Program-made: the position numbers and the translations under genes
Part shown: positions 47,068 to 57,122 of the stretch, one piece after another
Layout: each line of letters begins with the position of its first letter
Position numbering within the stretch: the first letter of the stretch is position 1
Notes under the pieces: generated by a model
Databases searched by the model: none
Told to the model about the DNA's origin: nothing
The model's input: the letters and a program-made list of their open reading frames with translations, nothing else
Source of the DNA: Mucilaginibacter sp. PPCGB 2223
GTDB lineage: Bacteria > Bacteroidota > Bacteroidia > Sphingobacteriales > Sphingobacteriaceae
Direction of reading: 5' to 3'
Assembly: GCF_001705515.1 (NCBI RefSeq)
Contig: NZ_MDJS01000001.1
Span: forward strand, 2,232,001 to 2,296,000
DNA: 64,000 nucleotides

Positions 47068-47972
47068 AATCGTCAGGCGCAGGCTGTAATAAATATTCAG
47101 ATATCGAAACAATATTAACCAATATAACAAATAAATAACGCTAAATTACCTATAGACTGAAGAATTATTGAACAAGTTATCGCCACAGCGATTAACACAT
47201 AAATTTTACAAAAAAAATACTTTTCAAATTAATTAAATTACTACTTTGCAAACTGTTTTAAGACTTAATATTATATTTAACTTGTTAATGTGATTAATCT
47301 CGCTAAACAAAATTAATGAGTAACAATTTAGTTTTTTAGTGAGTTAAAGTAATAGCAGTTAACTTTTAAACATTTAGTAAGCCGAGAGTTTTAACTACCA
47401 TATTTCCCCTGATTTTGGTTGATTTTGATATTGATATCGTTACGCGCTTAAAAGCAACTATACTCCTGATTGTTTTTTTGCTTTCGTCTGTCGGCAATAT
47501 TTTTTTAATGAAAAGCCGGGTTCATACGGTGGCGCAAAATCATATTTATTTTAAAACAGTAAACGACAGCCATATATCAACATTCAGCCTCTTTCATCCA
47601 AGGGAGAAAAACTTTGCAGCGAGCGGCCGGTCGCTGGTGCCTAAAATAAAATTCAGTGGTGTAATTTTTATCCTCACTGTAATCGGCTCACTAAACCTAA
47701 TTCCCCTGATTAAATTACCACAACCCAGAAATTCCGGTTCGGGTAATTTCCGAAAACTATGCATTGCTTTATGCATACTTAAAATTTGAACCGGTTTATT
47801 GTATTACCTATGTTCTGATGGTTATTAATTCAGGGATAGGGTACATTACACCCCATCAATGCGGTAAAAAACTGTAATTTTAAATTTGCACCGGTAATAA
47901 TATGCACATTAAGTATGCACATCATATAAGTTCGGCAATCCATTCACTTAACCCAAACAGGTAATTTTTTGT
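47068..47972. other. 905-base AT-rich region upstream of the NRPS gene
   Basis: A frame of 124 codons at 47415-47789 opens only at a TTG, has two hydrophobic stretches and matches no family I know; I do not count it as a gene. TAAATTTG at 47881-47888 could be the -7 of the NRPS gene, 84 bases from its ATG. A direct repeat TATGCACAT (47901-47909 and 47914-47922, 13 bases apart) could be an operator. The remainder is low-complexity AT-rich DNA. Confidence 0.55.
47901..47922. promoter_or_regulatory. TATGCACAT direct repeat upstream of the NRPS gene
   Basis: Two exact nine-base copies, start to start 13 bases, lie 50-72 bases before the ATG and just downstream of a possible -7 element. The spacing near one helical turn would suit a regulator dimer. 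Confidence 0.35.
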
Positions 47973-50900
47973 ATGGATAGAACTTATTCAAAATCATATA
48001 CCAAGGTTAACGTGGGGGAAGATACCTTTCTGGCTCTTTTTAAACGTATAACCGATAAATTTCCCTCGAAGGTTGCCTTGATTTTCGGGGAAACCGAATA
48101 CACCTATCAGCATATCGATACAGTAACCGATCAGCTGGCTTTTTTTTTATCGGATACAGGCGTTGAGACCGAAACGCGCATTGCAGTTTCATTAGATCGT
48201 TCGGCCGAGATGCTGATCACACTTTTAGCTATTTTGAAGAGCGGGGCGGCATATATTCCGCTCGATCCCGAATACCCGCGTGATAGGATAGAGTACATGC
48301 TTTCCGACTCCGAAGCAAAATTCCTGGTCACATCTAAAAAATATACAACGCAGTTCAATACGCAGGCCACACAGCTATTTATTGAAGATATATGGCCCGC
48401 GCTAAACACACTGCCATCAGTCGAACCTGATATCTCCGTAACCGGCAGCGACCTGGCTTATATACTTTATACTTCCGGTTCGACCGGGCGGCCCAAAGGC
48501 GTACCTATAGAGCACCATAGCCTGGCTAACCTGTTGCTCAGCATGCAAAAAGAGCCCGGGATCAGTAGTAACGACGTATTGCTATCGGTAACTACCATAT
48601 CGTTCGATATAGCTGCGCTCGAACTATTTTTGCCGTTAATAGCCGGTGCCCGGCTTATCATTACTGATACTAAAACAATAAAAGATTCGAGGCTGCTTTT
48701 AAAAACTATCCAAAGCCATGGGGTAAGCATCATGCAGGCTACCCCGAATACCTGGCGCATGCTGCTCGAATCCGGATGGGATGAAAAGCTACCCATCAAA
48801 GCATTATGCGGCGGCGAGGCCTTACCGCTACCCTTAGCTAAAAATCTGGCGGCCAAATGCAGCTCTTTGTGGAACATGTACGGCCCCACCGAAACAACTA
48901 TCTGGTCTACATTAAAACAAATTTCAGAGTCCGACAATATCATAACTGTCGGCAAGCCTATCCGCGAAACTGTTGTCTATATCCTCGACGAAAATAATCA
49001 GCATGTTTTAATTGGCGAGCAAGGCGAAATTTGCATCGGAGGTGCCGGTCTTGCACGGGGTTACCTTAACCTGCCCGAACTTACCGCAGAGAAATTTATT
49101 ACCTATAACACCGGAGCCGAAACTATACGCTTATACAAAACGGGCGACCTGGGCAGGTTTATGCCGGACGGCGATATTCAATGTTTTGGCCGTATTGATC
49201 ACCAGGTTAAGGTCAGCGGTTTTCGGATAGAGCTGGGTGAAATTGAAAATGTAATTCAGCAAAGCGGACTGGTAAGCGAAACCGTAGTGTTGACCAAAGA
49301 AGACGAGGATGGAAACAAGAACCTGGTAGCTTATGCGATACCACAACCGCAAATGGTAAAGCAAAAAGAAAAAGAGCTGTACAAGCAACAGATTGATAAC
49401 TGGGAAAAAGTATACGACACCGAATACGAACAATCCGAATCGCAGCTACAAACGGCAGAAAAAGGGCAGTTCGATCAAAACGTGTGGACGGATAGCTTTA
49501 CCATCAAGATTATACCGGTTGCCGAAATGCAGGAATGGCTGGCCGATATTATACAGCTGATACTGAATGAAAAACCCCAAAACGTATTGGAGATAGGCTG
49601 CGGTACCGGTTTGATATTTTACCAGCTGGCCCCTCATATCAAAAAATATATTGGTACCGACCTTTCCCGGTCGGGTATCAACGCACTTACACGAGAAATA
49701 AACAAAGAGAAGGACAAGTACCCCGAAACCAAACTACTGGTTTGCCCCGGTCACGAAATTAAACTTTCTGCCGATGAAGATATCGATACCATTGTTATCA
49801 ACTCCGTTATCCAGTACTTTCCGGGTGAGGACTATCTTACCGAAGTTATAACCAAAAGTATTTCCTTACTAAAGGGCAGCGGTAAGCTAATTATAAGCGA
49901 TGTAAGAGACCTGCGTTTGCTAAGATCGTTTAAAAACTACCTGTCTCTGTCAAAACTACCTGAGGCAATTGATAAAAACGAGTTTTTATACCTGGTAGAG
50001 CAGGAGCTTTTAAAAGAAGAAGAACTTTGCGTTGCACCCGATTATTTCTATCATCTAAAGCATCTTTTTCCACATATAACCCACGTTGATATACAATGGA
50101 AACAGGGTGGGTATATCAACGAACTGATTGCTTACCGGTATAATGTGGTCGTCTATATCAACGAAGACAAACCGGTAATGGCGCCGCGTTGGGAAATGTG
50201 GGAAGCACAAAAAGATTCGGTTAAACATTCGATACAAAGCAAGCAAAGTGTTATAGCCATAAGCGATATGCCTAATCCACGTTTAGCGAAAGAATACCTG
50301 CTTGATAAAGGGCTTACCGATACCTCGATAAACAACACGGCCGGTATAAGTAACTATATTTCTTCCGTCGATGCCGGATACGAACAGGCAAATGAGCTGA
50401 TCCACCTGGCGCAGGCGGAAGGCTATCATTGCAAATTCTTTATCAACAGCGATCCGCTAAAGCTTAACCTCTTGTTACAGGCAGCCCCTGCAGATACTTT
50501 TGTTATGCAGCCTGCCTACTATAACATAACAAGCGATGCAGGTTTTACCAATATACCCCTGTTAACAGCCATCAGTACTTTAATACAGCGGGATGTGTAC
50601 CAGGTAATGCTGGAGCAATTGCCGGCGTATATGATACCTGCAAACCTGACCATATTGAGCCAACTGCCGCTTACCAATAACGGAAAGATCGACAGGCAGT
50701 TTCTGATGCAGCGTAATAACAATTTCCGTTCGCAACCGGTAAACTATAAAGCTCCCCGAACGGGTATCGAAAAAACACTGGTAAACATTTGGCAGGAACA
50801 GTTAGGCATTGAAAAAATAGGGATTAATGATAACTTTTTCGAATTGGGCGGTAATTCGCTGATCGCCATCCGGATCATGATCATGCTCGAAAAAGCTACC

Positions 50901-51830
50901 GGGCAGGATATGCCGCTGTCATCGCTCTTTGAATACCCCATTATTGAAGAATTAGCCGCAATTATTGAGAGCACCAAGGTACAGCCAACCGGCTCAAAAT
51001 GCCTGGTTCGGTTAAAACCCGAAGGGAATAAAACACCACTGTACATTGTGCACGGATGGGGACTAACCGTTTTTATTTTTAAAGATCTCGTTAAGCATCT
51101 GCATCCCGATCAGCCGGTTTTTGCCATACAGGGTATTGGTGTTGATGGCTTTGAAGAGCCGCTCACCAGGGTAGAAGATATAGCAGCACGGTACATATCG
51201 GAGATACTCGAACAAAACCCGACTGGTCCCTACGCATTTGCCGGCTATTCGCTTGGTGGTGTAATTGCCTGCGAAATAGTAAAGCAACTGCGCATTATGG
51301 GTAAAGAGGTAACTATGCTGGCCATGTTCGATGCCTATGCTCATACCAACGATAACCAGGCGATCAACAGTTTATTCAGTTTTAAAAAGATCAATAAATT
51401 CTTTTTGCGTATCGGGCATAACCTGTTCCACTTGATTAAGGACCCAAGCAGTTGGGAGGAGAAAATGATCCAGCTCAACCGGAAATTACCCAAATGGTTA
51501 AAAAAGAGCCATATAGGAAAGCTTCGTAAGGATAACGACGTTGATTTTTATTCAAATGATCTGAGCAAAGTGTATTTTGCCGCCGCTGTGCAAAATTATA
51601 AATTAAGCGCCCAGGAAGATACCATCGAACTATTTAAGGCTACAAAAAATATTTACTATTACATGGACGATCCTGTTTACCTTGGCTGGCAGCGATACGC
51701 TAAAACTGTAAACCTGCATAAGGTTAAGGGCTCACATACAACCATGTTCCTGGCTCCCAACTATGAGAAATTTGCCGAAATATTACAGGAGCGCCTCGAC
51801 ATTGCCGATAGTTTAAAACGCAATGGTTAA
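47973..51830 (+). CDS. Single-module NRPS: A(glycine-like)-nMT-T-TE, no condensation domain
   Basis: The 1285 residues read, in order: adenylation domain with A3 YTSGSTGRPKG (about 166), A4 FDIAALE (211) and A5 MYGPTETT (302). The A8 motif is followed by a methyltransferase (about 455-700) with SAM motif LEIGCGTG (G542), inserted before the A9/A10 end, where K905 lies in NGKIDR. A thiolation domain carries LGGNS with Ser962, and a type I thioesterase has GYSLGG (Ser1093) and His1255. Residues aligned to the ten-position specificity code read DILQLGMIWK, near the glycine code, so N-methylglycine is a plausible bound product. No C domain, MbtH gene or Sfp-type transferase is nearby. It converges on the polysaccharide locus. 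Confidence 0.9.
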   Translation: MDRTYSKSYTKVNVGEDTFLALFKRITDKFPSKVALIFGETEYTYQHIDTVTDQLAFFLSDTGVETETRIAVSLDRSAEMLITLLAILKSGAAYIPLDPEYPRDRIEYMLSDSEAKFLVTSKKYTTQFNTQATQLFIEDIWPALNTLPSVEPDISVTGSDLAYILYTSGSTGRPKGVPIEHHSLANLLLSMQKEPGISSNDVLLSVTTISFDIAALELFLPLIAGARLIITDTKTIKDSRLLLKTIQSHGVSIMQATPNTWRMLLESGWDEKLPIKALCGGEALPLPLAKNLAAKCSSLWNMYGPTETTIWSTLKQISESDNIITVGKPIRETVVYILDENNQHVLIGEQGEICIGGAGLARGYLNLPELTAEKFITYNTGAETIRLYKTGDLGRFMPDGDIQCFGRIDHQVKVSGFRIELGEIENVIQQSGLVSETVVLTKEDEDGNKNLVAYAIPQPQMVKQKEKELYKQQIDNWEKVYDTEYEQSESQLQTAEKGQFDQNVWTDSFTIKIIPVAEMQEWLADIIQLILNEKPQNVLEIGCGTGLIFYQLAPHIKKYIGTDLSRSGINALTREINKEKDKYPETKLLVCPGHEIKLSADEDIDTIVINSVIQYFPGEDYLTEVITKSISLLKGSGKLIISDVRDLRLLRSFKNYLSLSKLPEAIDKNEFLYLVEQELLKEEELCVAPDYFYHLKHLFPHITHVDIQWKQGGYINELIAYRYNVVVYINEDKPVMAPRWEMWEAQKDSVKHSIQSKQSVIAISDMPNPRLAKEYLLDKGLTDTSINNTAGISNYISSVDAGYEQANELIHLAQAEGYHCKFFINSDPLKLNLLLQAAPADTFVMQPAYYNITSDAGFTNIPLLTAISTLIQRDVYQVMLEQLPAYMIPANLTILSQLPLTNNGKIDRQFLMQRNNNFRSQPVNYKAPRTGIEKTLVNIWQEQLGIEKIGINDNFFELGGNSLIAIRIMIMLEKATGQDMPLSSLFEYPIIEELAAIIESTKVQPTGSKCLVRLKPEGNKTPLYIVHGWGLTVFIFKDLVKHLHPDQPVFAIQGIGVDGFEEPLTRVEDIAARYISEILEQNPTGPYAFAGYSLGGVIACEIVKQLRIMGKEVTMLAMFDAYAHTNDNQAINSLFSFKKINKFFLRIGHNLFHLIKDPSSWEEKMIQLNRKLPKWLKKSHIGKLRKDNDVDFYSNDLSKVYFAAAVQNYKLSAQEDTIELFKATKNIYYYMDDPVYLGWQRYAKTVNLHKVKGSHTTMFLAPNYEKFAEILQERLDIADSLKRNG

Positions 51831-52690
51831 TTTGACCTGAGCAGCACCGAAATGCATTTTTCTAAGCTTGCACGCCAATATGGGATCTCGATACCGAGGT
51901 CCTTTTTTATTTTTGATTTATCCATTACCGAAAACGCAGGCCTTATAGCCCTTGTTACATATTCGGATGTGCGTACCGGGTAAACTTTAACATTTATTTT
52001 GGCAATATCAAAAATGCCCATGGCAAAATCGTACCAGGATGTTACACCCTCGTTGCTAAAGTGATAGATACCGTAACGTTGTTTATCGTTAGTGATGATG
52101 TTCAAAATACAATCAGCCAGGTCGATGGCATAAGTCGGCGTGCCTATCTGGTCGGCAATAATTCGCAGCTCATCCTTCTCATTTCCCAGGCGCATCATGG
52201 TCTTAACAAAATTGTTGCCGTACTCCGAGTATAGCCAGCTTGTTCTCAAAATGTAGGCTTCCCTTAAAACGGCTGATATGGCTTGCTCCCCTTCCAGTTT
52301 GGTTAATCCGTAAATGTTGACCGGCTCTGCTATATCATCTTCTACAAGCGGATGCGCGGTATTACCTTCAAACACAAAATCTGTAGATACATGGATCATG
52401 GTTACACCAAACTGCGCGCAAAGCTTTGCAATGTTTTCGGCGCCGTCGCGGTTAATTTTACGGGCCATATCTACATCATCTTCGGCTTTATCTACAGCAG
52501 TGTAAGCTGCACAGTTAATGCAATAACCGGGTTTATGTTGTGCAAACAATTTGGTAAGCAATTCAATATCTAAAATATTGGCTTCTGCTTCGGATGGAAA
52601 TATAATGCCCGTTATCCCCTTTTGGCCTGCTACATAATTAAGGCATTGGCCCAACTGGCCCGATGCGCCGAAAACTAACACTTTACTCAT
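51827..52690 (-). CDS. rfbD: dTDP-4-dehydrorhamnose reductase
   Basis: The 287-residue short-chain dehydrogenase has GASGQLGQ (8-15) for NADPH, the INCAAYTAVDKAEDD and HVSTDFVFEG segments, and catalytic Y127-x3-K131 (YGLTK). It makes dTDP-L-rhamnose, the last step of the donor pathway. RfbA, B and C are not in the window. It ends the polysaccharide run, overlapping the NRPS stop by four bases in convergent orientation. Specificity for rhamnose is a family-level call. Confidence 0.9.
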   Translation of the reverse strand: MSKVLVFGASGQLGQCLNYVAGQKGITGIIFPSEAEANILDIELLTKLFAQHKPGYCINCAAYTAVDKAEDDVDMARKINRDGAENIAKLCAQFGVTMIHVSTDFVFEGNTAHPLVEDDIAEPVNIYGLTKLEGEQAISAVLREAYILRTSWLYSEYGNNFVKTMMRLGNEKDELRIIADQIGTPTYAIDLADCILNIITNDKQRYGIYHFSNEGVTSWYDFAMGIFDIAKINVKVYPVRTSEYVTRAIRPAFSVMDKSKIKKDLGIEIPYWRASLEKCISVLLRSN

Positions 52691-52716
52691 ATTTCAAATA
52701 TCTTATATTAAATACA

Positions 52717-53958
52717 CTATTTGCTAATGTTTTCTAAAAACACACGCATCACATTATCAATATCCAGGAACTCAAGCGCATATTTTCGCGATTGTTCGCG
52801 CTGATGTGCAATATCTTTCTTTGATATTTCAGCTATCATACCGGCTAAAGCTTTGTAATCATCCGGTTTCACAATAAAACCAACGTCGTATTTCTCAACA
52901 ACCTCATACAACGAGGTTCCGGGTGTGGCCGTAACAACCGATGCACCTCCTACCGATAATATGGTTGTCAGCTTTGATGGCATGACCAGGTCGCCGGCGT
53001 TACCTTTCTGTATAACCAGGTGCACATCGGCCATATTTAAAAATTCGTTAAATACATCCCTGTCCTGTAAGGGTAAAAACTTTACATTATTTAGCCCTTT
53101 CGCGGCAACTAACTCTTCAAGTTTAGGCTTATACGGACCAGTACCACATATTACAAACTGTATTTGCGCGTCACCTTTTAACAGGTCGGCACAATAAATA
53201 ATGTTTTCGAGCCCCTGTTTTTCGCCTATACTGCCCGAGTAAAGGCAAACAAACTGCTTTGGTTCAAAACCCCATTTTACTTTAAGCTCGTTCCGGTTCT
53301 CAACCGGGAAGAAACTCGAGGTGTCCGTCCAGTTCGGGAAAAATAAAACGTCTCTCTTCGCCTTGGCGGCTATTCTTTTAATCATCCCATCCGAAATGCT
53401 GCTCACAAAATCGCTGCCCTGCAATATTTTGCGTTCGGCAGAATAAAGCATGTTAAACAACTTGGGGTTGGATAAGATGTTCAGTTCCTGCGCGGCTTCT
53501 ATCTGCAGGTCCTGTATGTGGTATATCAACTTTCCGCCTTTTATTTTTTTGTAATACCAGGCCAGGTAACCCAAATGAAACGGCGGAGCAACGGTAATAA
53601 TATAGTCGTGCTTTTTTTTGAGCGCAATGAGCTTTTGTACTACCCAGAACATGGACGTCCAATACGAAAAATCCTGGATCATTCTTTTTTTACCGGTTGG
53701 GTTAGCCGGCACATATGACGGACAGCGATATACGGTTAACCTGCCACCCGAGGCTGCATCTGTAAGCACTTCCTTTTTATACCATCGATTTTTATACGGT
53801 GGCTGCACCTTCCAGTAAGGATAATAGGGATATGTTGTTACTACGGTACAATCGTAGCCATGCTTAAGCAGCCAGTCAAACATATCGCCATTATACTTAC
53901 CTATTCCGGTTGGCTCCGGCGAAAAATTATGGCTGATGAGTAGTATTCGTTTCTTCAT
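52717..53958 (-). CDS. WcaI-like GT4 glycosyltransferase (colanic-acid type)
   Basis: The 413 residues begin RILLISHNFSPEPTGIGKYNGDM, the WcaI/WbuB beginning, and have VTTYPYYPYWKVQPPYK plus the donor-site element LVIQKGNAGDLVMPSKLTTIL with the preceding EKQGLENIIYC. The family adds a sugar during colanic-acid or related exopolysaccharide repeat synthesis. It lies between rfbD and a WcaF-like acetyltransferase, as in colanic-acid-type clusters. Confidence 0.85.
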   Translation of the reverse strand: MKKRILLISHNFSPEPTGIGKYNGDMFDWLLKHGYDCTVVTTYPYYPYWKVQPPYKNRWYKKEVLTDAASGGRLTVYRCPSYVPANPTGKKRMIQDFSYWTSMFWVVQKLIALKKKHDYIITVAPPFHLGYLAWYYKKIKGGKLIYHIQDLQIEAAQELNILSNPKLFNMLYSAERKILQGSDFVSSISDGMIKRIAAKAKRDVLFFPNWTDTSSFFPVENRNELKVKWGFEPKQFVCLYSGSIGEKQGLENIIYCADLLKGDAQIQFVICGTGPYKPKLEELVAAKGLNNVKFLPLQDRDVFNEFLNMADVHLVIQKGNAGDLVMPSKLTTILSVGGASVVTATPGTSLYEVVEKYDVGFIVKPDDYKALAGMIAEISKKDIAHQREQSRKYALEFLDIDNVMRVFLENISK

Positions 53959-54015
53959 TAAAAATGTTAATACAGTATTTTATCGGGGATGTAATAACAT
54001 GGGCGAACAGTGGTT

Positions 54016-54567
54016 TTAACTATCGGCAAACTTTCGTTCGCGGATGTATACGGCGGGGTTCCCTGCATAAATACCCGATTCGTCGAGCTGCCTGTTGGCT
54101 ACCGAATTGACGGTTAGTATCGAGTTGGCCTTACAGGTTATTCCCGGGCAAACTACCGATTTTGCACCTATCCATACACCGTCTTCCAGGTGTATTTTAC
54201 CAAGCCTGTACGGAAAATCTATCCGGGTGTAATCGTGGTTACCGGTAAGCAGCATAGCGCCCTGCGAAAGGCAGACATTTTGCCCGATAATTACATCTTC
54301 CAGGTTATCGATCCAAACCGATTCGCCAATCCAGCAATTGTCGCCAATGCTCAGCCGCCATGGATTTTTTATCCTGATCTTGGTTTTAAAAACCACTCCT
54401 TTGCCAACTTTTGCTCCAAACAGGCGCAGCAACCATGCTTTAAACCGGTAGGGCCACGGGAACGAGCTGTGGAAAATATAATAGTTGATAAAAAACCAGA
54501 TCAATACCTTCCATTTGGGGCCGGCATTATAGTCGCCTGTAGTAAATTTCGACAGATCAGTTTTCAT
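54016..54567 (-). CDS. WcaF-like O-acetyltransferase
   Basis: ATG 54567 gives MKTDLSKFTTGDYNAGPKWK; the longer frame adds MVITIAS. The 183 residues form a left-handed beta-helix of hexapeptide repeats (WIGESVWIDNLEDVIIGQ, LEDGVWIGAKSVVCPG) with an acetyl-CoA site and a catalytic His in GNHDY. WcaF-type enzymes acetylate the exopolysaccharide. It is part of the minus-strand run. Confidence 0.88.
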   Translation of the reverse strand: MKTDLSKFTTGDYNAGPKWKVLIWFFINYYIFHSSFPWPYRFKAWLLRLFGAKVGKGVVFKTKIRIKNPWRLSIGDNCWIGESVWIDNLEDVIIGQNVCLSQGAMLLTGNHDYTRIDFPYRLGKIHLEDGVWIGAKSVVCPGITCKANSILTVNSVANRQLDESGIYAGNPAVYIRERKFADS

Positions 54568-54614
54568 TGACGCGATAGTAATCACCATTTGTGGTGCGTA
54601 TCGCGAAAATACTG

Positions 54615-55748
54615 TTATTTTTTTATGGAGAGGTTATATAATTGAAGATATTGCTCCGCCAAACGCGATTCTTCGTACTCCTGTTCGATCTGTTGCCGGC
54701 AGCCATTGTTAATACGGGCAATTTTTTCTCTTTCGTTAAAAAGCGCATTAAGCCGGCTGGTTACTATCTCAATTTGCAGAGGCGTTACCCATCCATAGTC
54801 TTTTTCAGCTATGTATCTGAACAATCCAACCTGGTCGCTGATCAATACCGGCGTACCTACGGCCAGCGATTCGATCACAACTATGGCAAAATTTTCACTA
54901 TGCGAGGTGAGCGCCATCAGGTCGACCTGCGACAGGAATTCAAACTTCCCATCTCCGCCTTTCCAGCCTACCCATTCTATCTTATCACTATTGCCGGATT
55001 TCCTCGCAATATTCTTTAAAGCTTCGATATAATGTGTCTCGCCGTTACCGGCTATCAGAAGTTTATAATCAAAATTAACCCTGCTCAGAGCCCTGATCAA
55101 TACATCCAAACCTTTTTTTGGATCGATGCGCGATAAGAAGCCTATGGTAAATACCGGATTATCTGACCGGGGGTATTTTTTTCCCGGAAGTTTAACCAGG
55201 TTGGGAATTATTTGCCCATCCCATCCTTCAATAATCCGCCTCGACTCATCCCATTCCATCTCTGTAGATACGTGAAGCCAGCTGTGTTGCAGTAATTTCT
55301 TTCCAAGCAGCCTGTGAACCATTTTTTTTGCGAAAACGTTCCTGGTGTTTAAAATATAATCGCTTAACATCCCATGGGGCGAGATGACCGGTTTAATTCC
55401 TTTATTCCTGCAGATCAGGGCACTTCCCAATACTAAAAAATTCCACCAGGTATGAATGTGGATAACATCAAAATCGGTAGCGGTTTTATTAAGATATTGC
55501 CATAATTTAACCGAAATATAGGTATTATCGCCGGTAAGCTTGCTAAAGTAAAAAACCCTTACCCCGTCTACGATTATTTCCTGGTTTTTGTCCACCTCGA
55601 GTTCTGTATTCACATTACTGGCAGTTGTATATACTGTTACATCATGACCAAGTATAACCAGGCGTTCAGCTAACATCGATATAACAACAATTGGCCCGCC
55701 GTAGGCGTACGCAGGTTTATAATACGGAACAACGAAGAGTATTTTCAT
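54615..55748 (-). CDS. GT4 glycosyltransferase
   Basis: The 377 residues begin MKILFVVPYYKPAYAYGGPIVV, with GFLSRIDPKKGLDVLIRAL at the domain junction and a donor site including SHSENFAIVVIESLAVGTPVLISDQVG (EX7E-type). The N-terminal glycine loop AYGGP is typical for EPS assembly enzymes of this group. Specificity is unknown. It starts 180 bases downstream of the next gene's stop, so it may have its own promoter. Confidence 0.88.
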   Translation of the reverse strand: MKILFVVPYYKPAYAYGGPIVVISMLAERLVILGHDVTVYTTASNVNTELEVDKNQEIIVDGVRVFYFSKLTGDNTYISVKLWQYLNKTATDFDVIHIHTWWNFLVLGSALICRNKGIKPVISPHGMLSDYILNTRNVFAKKMVHRLLGKKLLQHSWLHVSTEMEWDESRRIIEGWDGQIIPNLVKLPGKKYPRSDNPVFTIGFLSRIDPKKGLDVLIRALSRVNFDYKLLIAGNGETHYIEALKNIARKSGNSDKIEWVGWKGGDGKFEFLSQVDLMALTSHSENFAIVVIESLAVGTPVLISDQVGLFRYIAEKDYGWVTPLQIEIVTSRLNALFNEREKIARINNGCRQQIEQEYEESRLAEQYLQLYNLSIKK

Positions 55749-55928
55749 AAATACGATTAATTAGAAAAAAGATATACCGTATATACGAAAACTGTTCCAA
55801 AAAAGGAGCTTTAAGTGATAAACACCGGTCATAACTTCCGAATCTAAAAAAATCTAAAAAAATAGTTTAGTTAAAGCTTAGGGCGCTTGTTACAATTCAA
55901 TAAAGCTAAAATTATTTTTACAATATTG

Positions 55929-57104
55929 TCATTTTTTTACCTCAAAATTTTCAATTACTTTATATATACGTTCGATATTATCCAGAGCCGTATTTTTCGC
56001 AAAACGGGCAGCATTAACTATTCCTGCATCAATGGTCTTTTTTCGCTCTGCTGCAGGCAACGTAACCACATCCTCTAAAACCCGGGCAGCATTGATAGCC
56101 CATGCATCTTGCATGTCTTTATTATACGGCATAACCGGGATCAGATATCCGGCCTGCCCGGCAACCTCGGTCATGGGTGCTGCGTCGGTAGTTATCACCG
56201 GGCAGCCCGATGCCATAGCTTCAACTATCGGCCATCCGAAACCTTCGGCAATCGACGGAAATAACATTACGGTAGCCCCTGAGTAAGCCACGCCAATTAA
56301 CCCGTCTTCGATGCCGCTTAGCAGGTGTATATCGTTTTGATATCTGGATGATGAACAGGCATCTAAAATTGGCTGGGCAGCGGGCTGGCCGATTAATACG
56401 AGGGGCAATTTTATATTACTCTGATCGCGCCAGGCATCGTATATGTTAATAACGCCGGCGCGGTTTTTATACCATTGATTACCCCCGACGTGTAAAATAT
56501 ATCCGTCATCAAGGTTCAGGCCTGTTTTTTGTTTTAATATTTGCCGGCAGACAGTGTCGTCCCTTACCGTAAACGCCTGATTCAATCCATTATAAACAAC
56601 TTCCGAAACATCAGGTACGCGCCCCAGAAATTCATGAAGGTCGGCCTGTGTTTTTTTTGAAACCGATATAAAATTTCTTGCTTTACTATAACCCCGGCGG
56701 ATAAAAGCCTGGTATTTGCGCCCCGTCCACCCGGTTTTGTTTTGCGGAAATTGGCTTAGGGCCGATTTTTGCGCCAGGAAATCATGACAATGCACCACAT
56801 GTTTTTTACCGGCGACAAGCGGTACCCAAGGCCCTAAAGCATGATCTGTGAATACATAAAGGGTATCGGGACCCGATTTTTTAATCTTTCTTTTAAACTT
56901 GGCCGGAAAAATAAGGTACTGATCGATATAACCCATCCATTTTTTCAGTGCTTTAGGTACGGGCAGCTTATAAAATACAGGTTTGGCTGTTAGTATCTCA
57001 ACCTCGTGCCCTTTGCTTAACATGCCTTTACTTAACATAGAAGCAAAGCGCGGCATGCTTTGTGAGTCCAAAAATTCTGGATGAGTTAACAAAATAATAA
57101 ACAT
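55929..57104 (-). CDS. GT4 glycosyltransferase
   Basis: The 391 residues begin MFIILLTHPEFLDSQSMPRFA, with the donor domain entry HVGGNQWYKNRAGVINIY and FPSIAEGFGWPIVEAMASGCPVITTDAAPMTEVAG (EX7E-type). The AEGFGWPIVEA element is standard for GT4. It is 18 bases downstream of the Wzy-like gene, so it belongs to the same transcript. The sugar cannot be deduced. Confidence 0.88.
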   Translation of the reverse strand: MFIILLTHPEFLDSQSMPRFASMLSKGMLSKGHEVEILTAKPVFYKLPVPKALKKWMGYIDQYLIFPAKFKRKIKKSGPDTLYVFTDHALGPWVPLVAGKKHVVHCHDFLAQKSALSQFPQNKTGWTGRKYQAFIRRGYSKARNFISVSKKTQADLHEFLGRVPDVSEVVYNGLNQAFTVRDDTVCRQILKQKTGLNLDDGYILHVGGNQWYKNRAGVINIYDAWRDQSNIKLPLVLIGQPAAQPILDACSSSRYQNDIHLLSGIEDGLIGVAYSGATVMLFPSIAEGFGWPIVEAMASGCPVITTDAAPMTEVAGQAGYLIPVMPYNKDMQDAWAINAARVLEDVVTLPAAERKKTIDAGIVNAARFAKNTALDNIERIYKVIENFEVKK

Positions 57105-57122
57105 GCTGTCGGCGGCGTATGA

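Noticed and set aside
47415..47789. 124-codon frame with two hydrophobic stretches
   Set aside because: It opens only at TTG, lies in AT-rich DNA, resembles no family, and ends in a region without promoter or terminator of its own. It could be a decayed gene.
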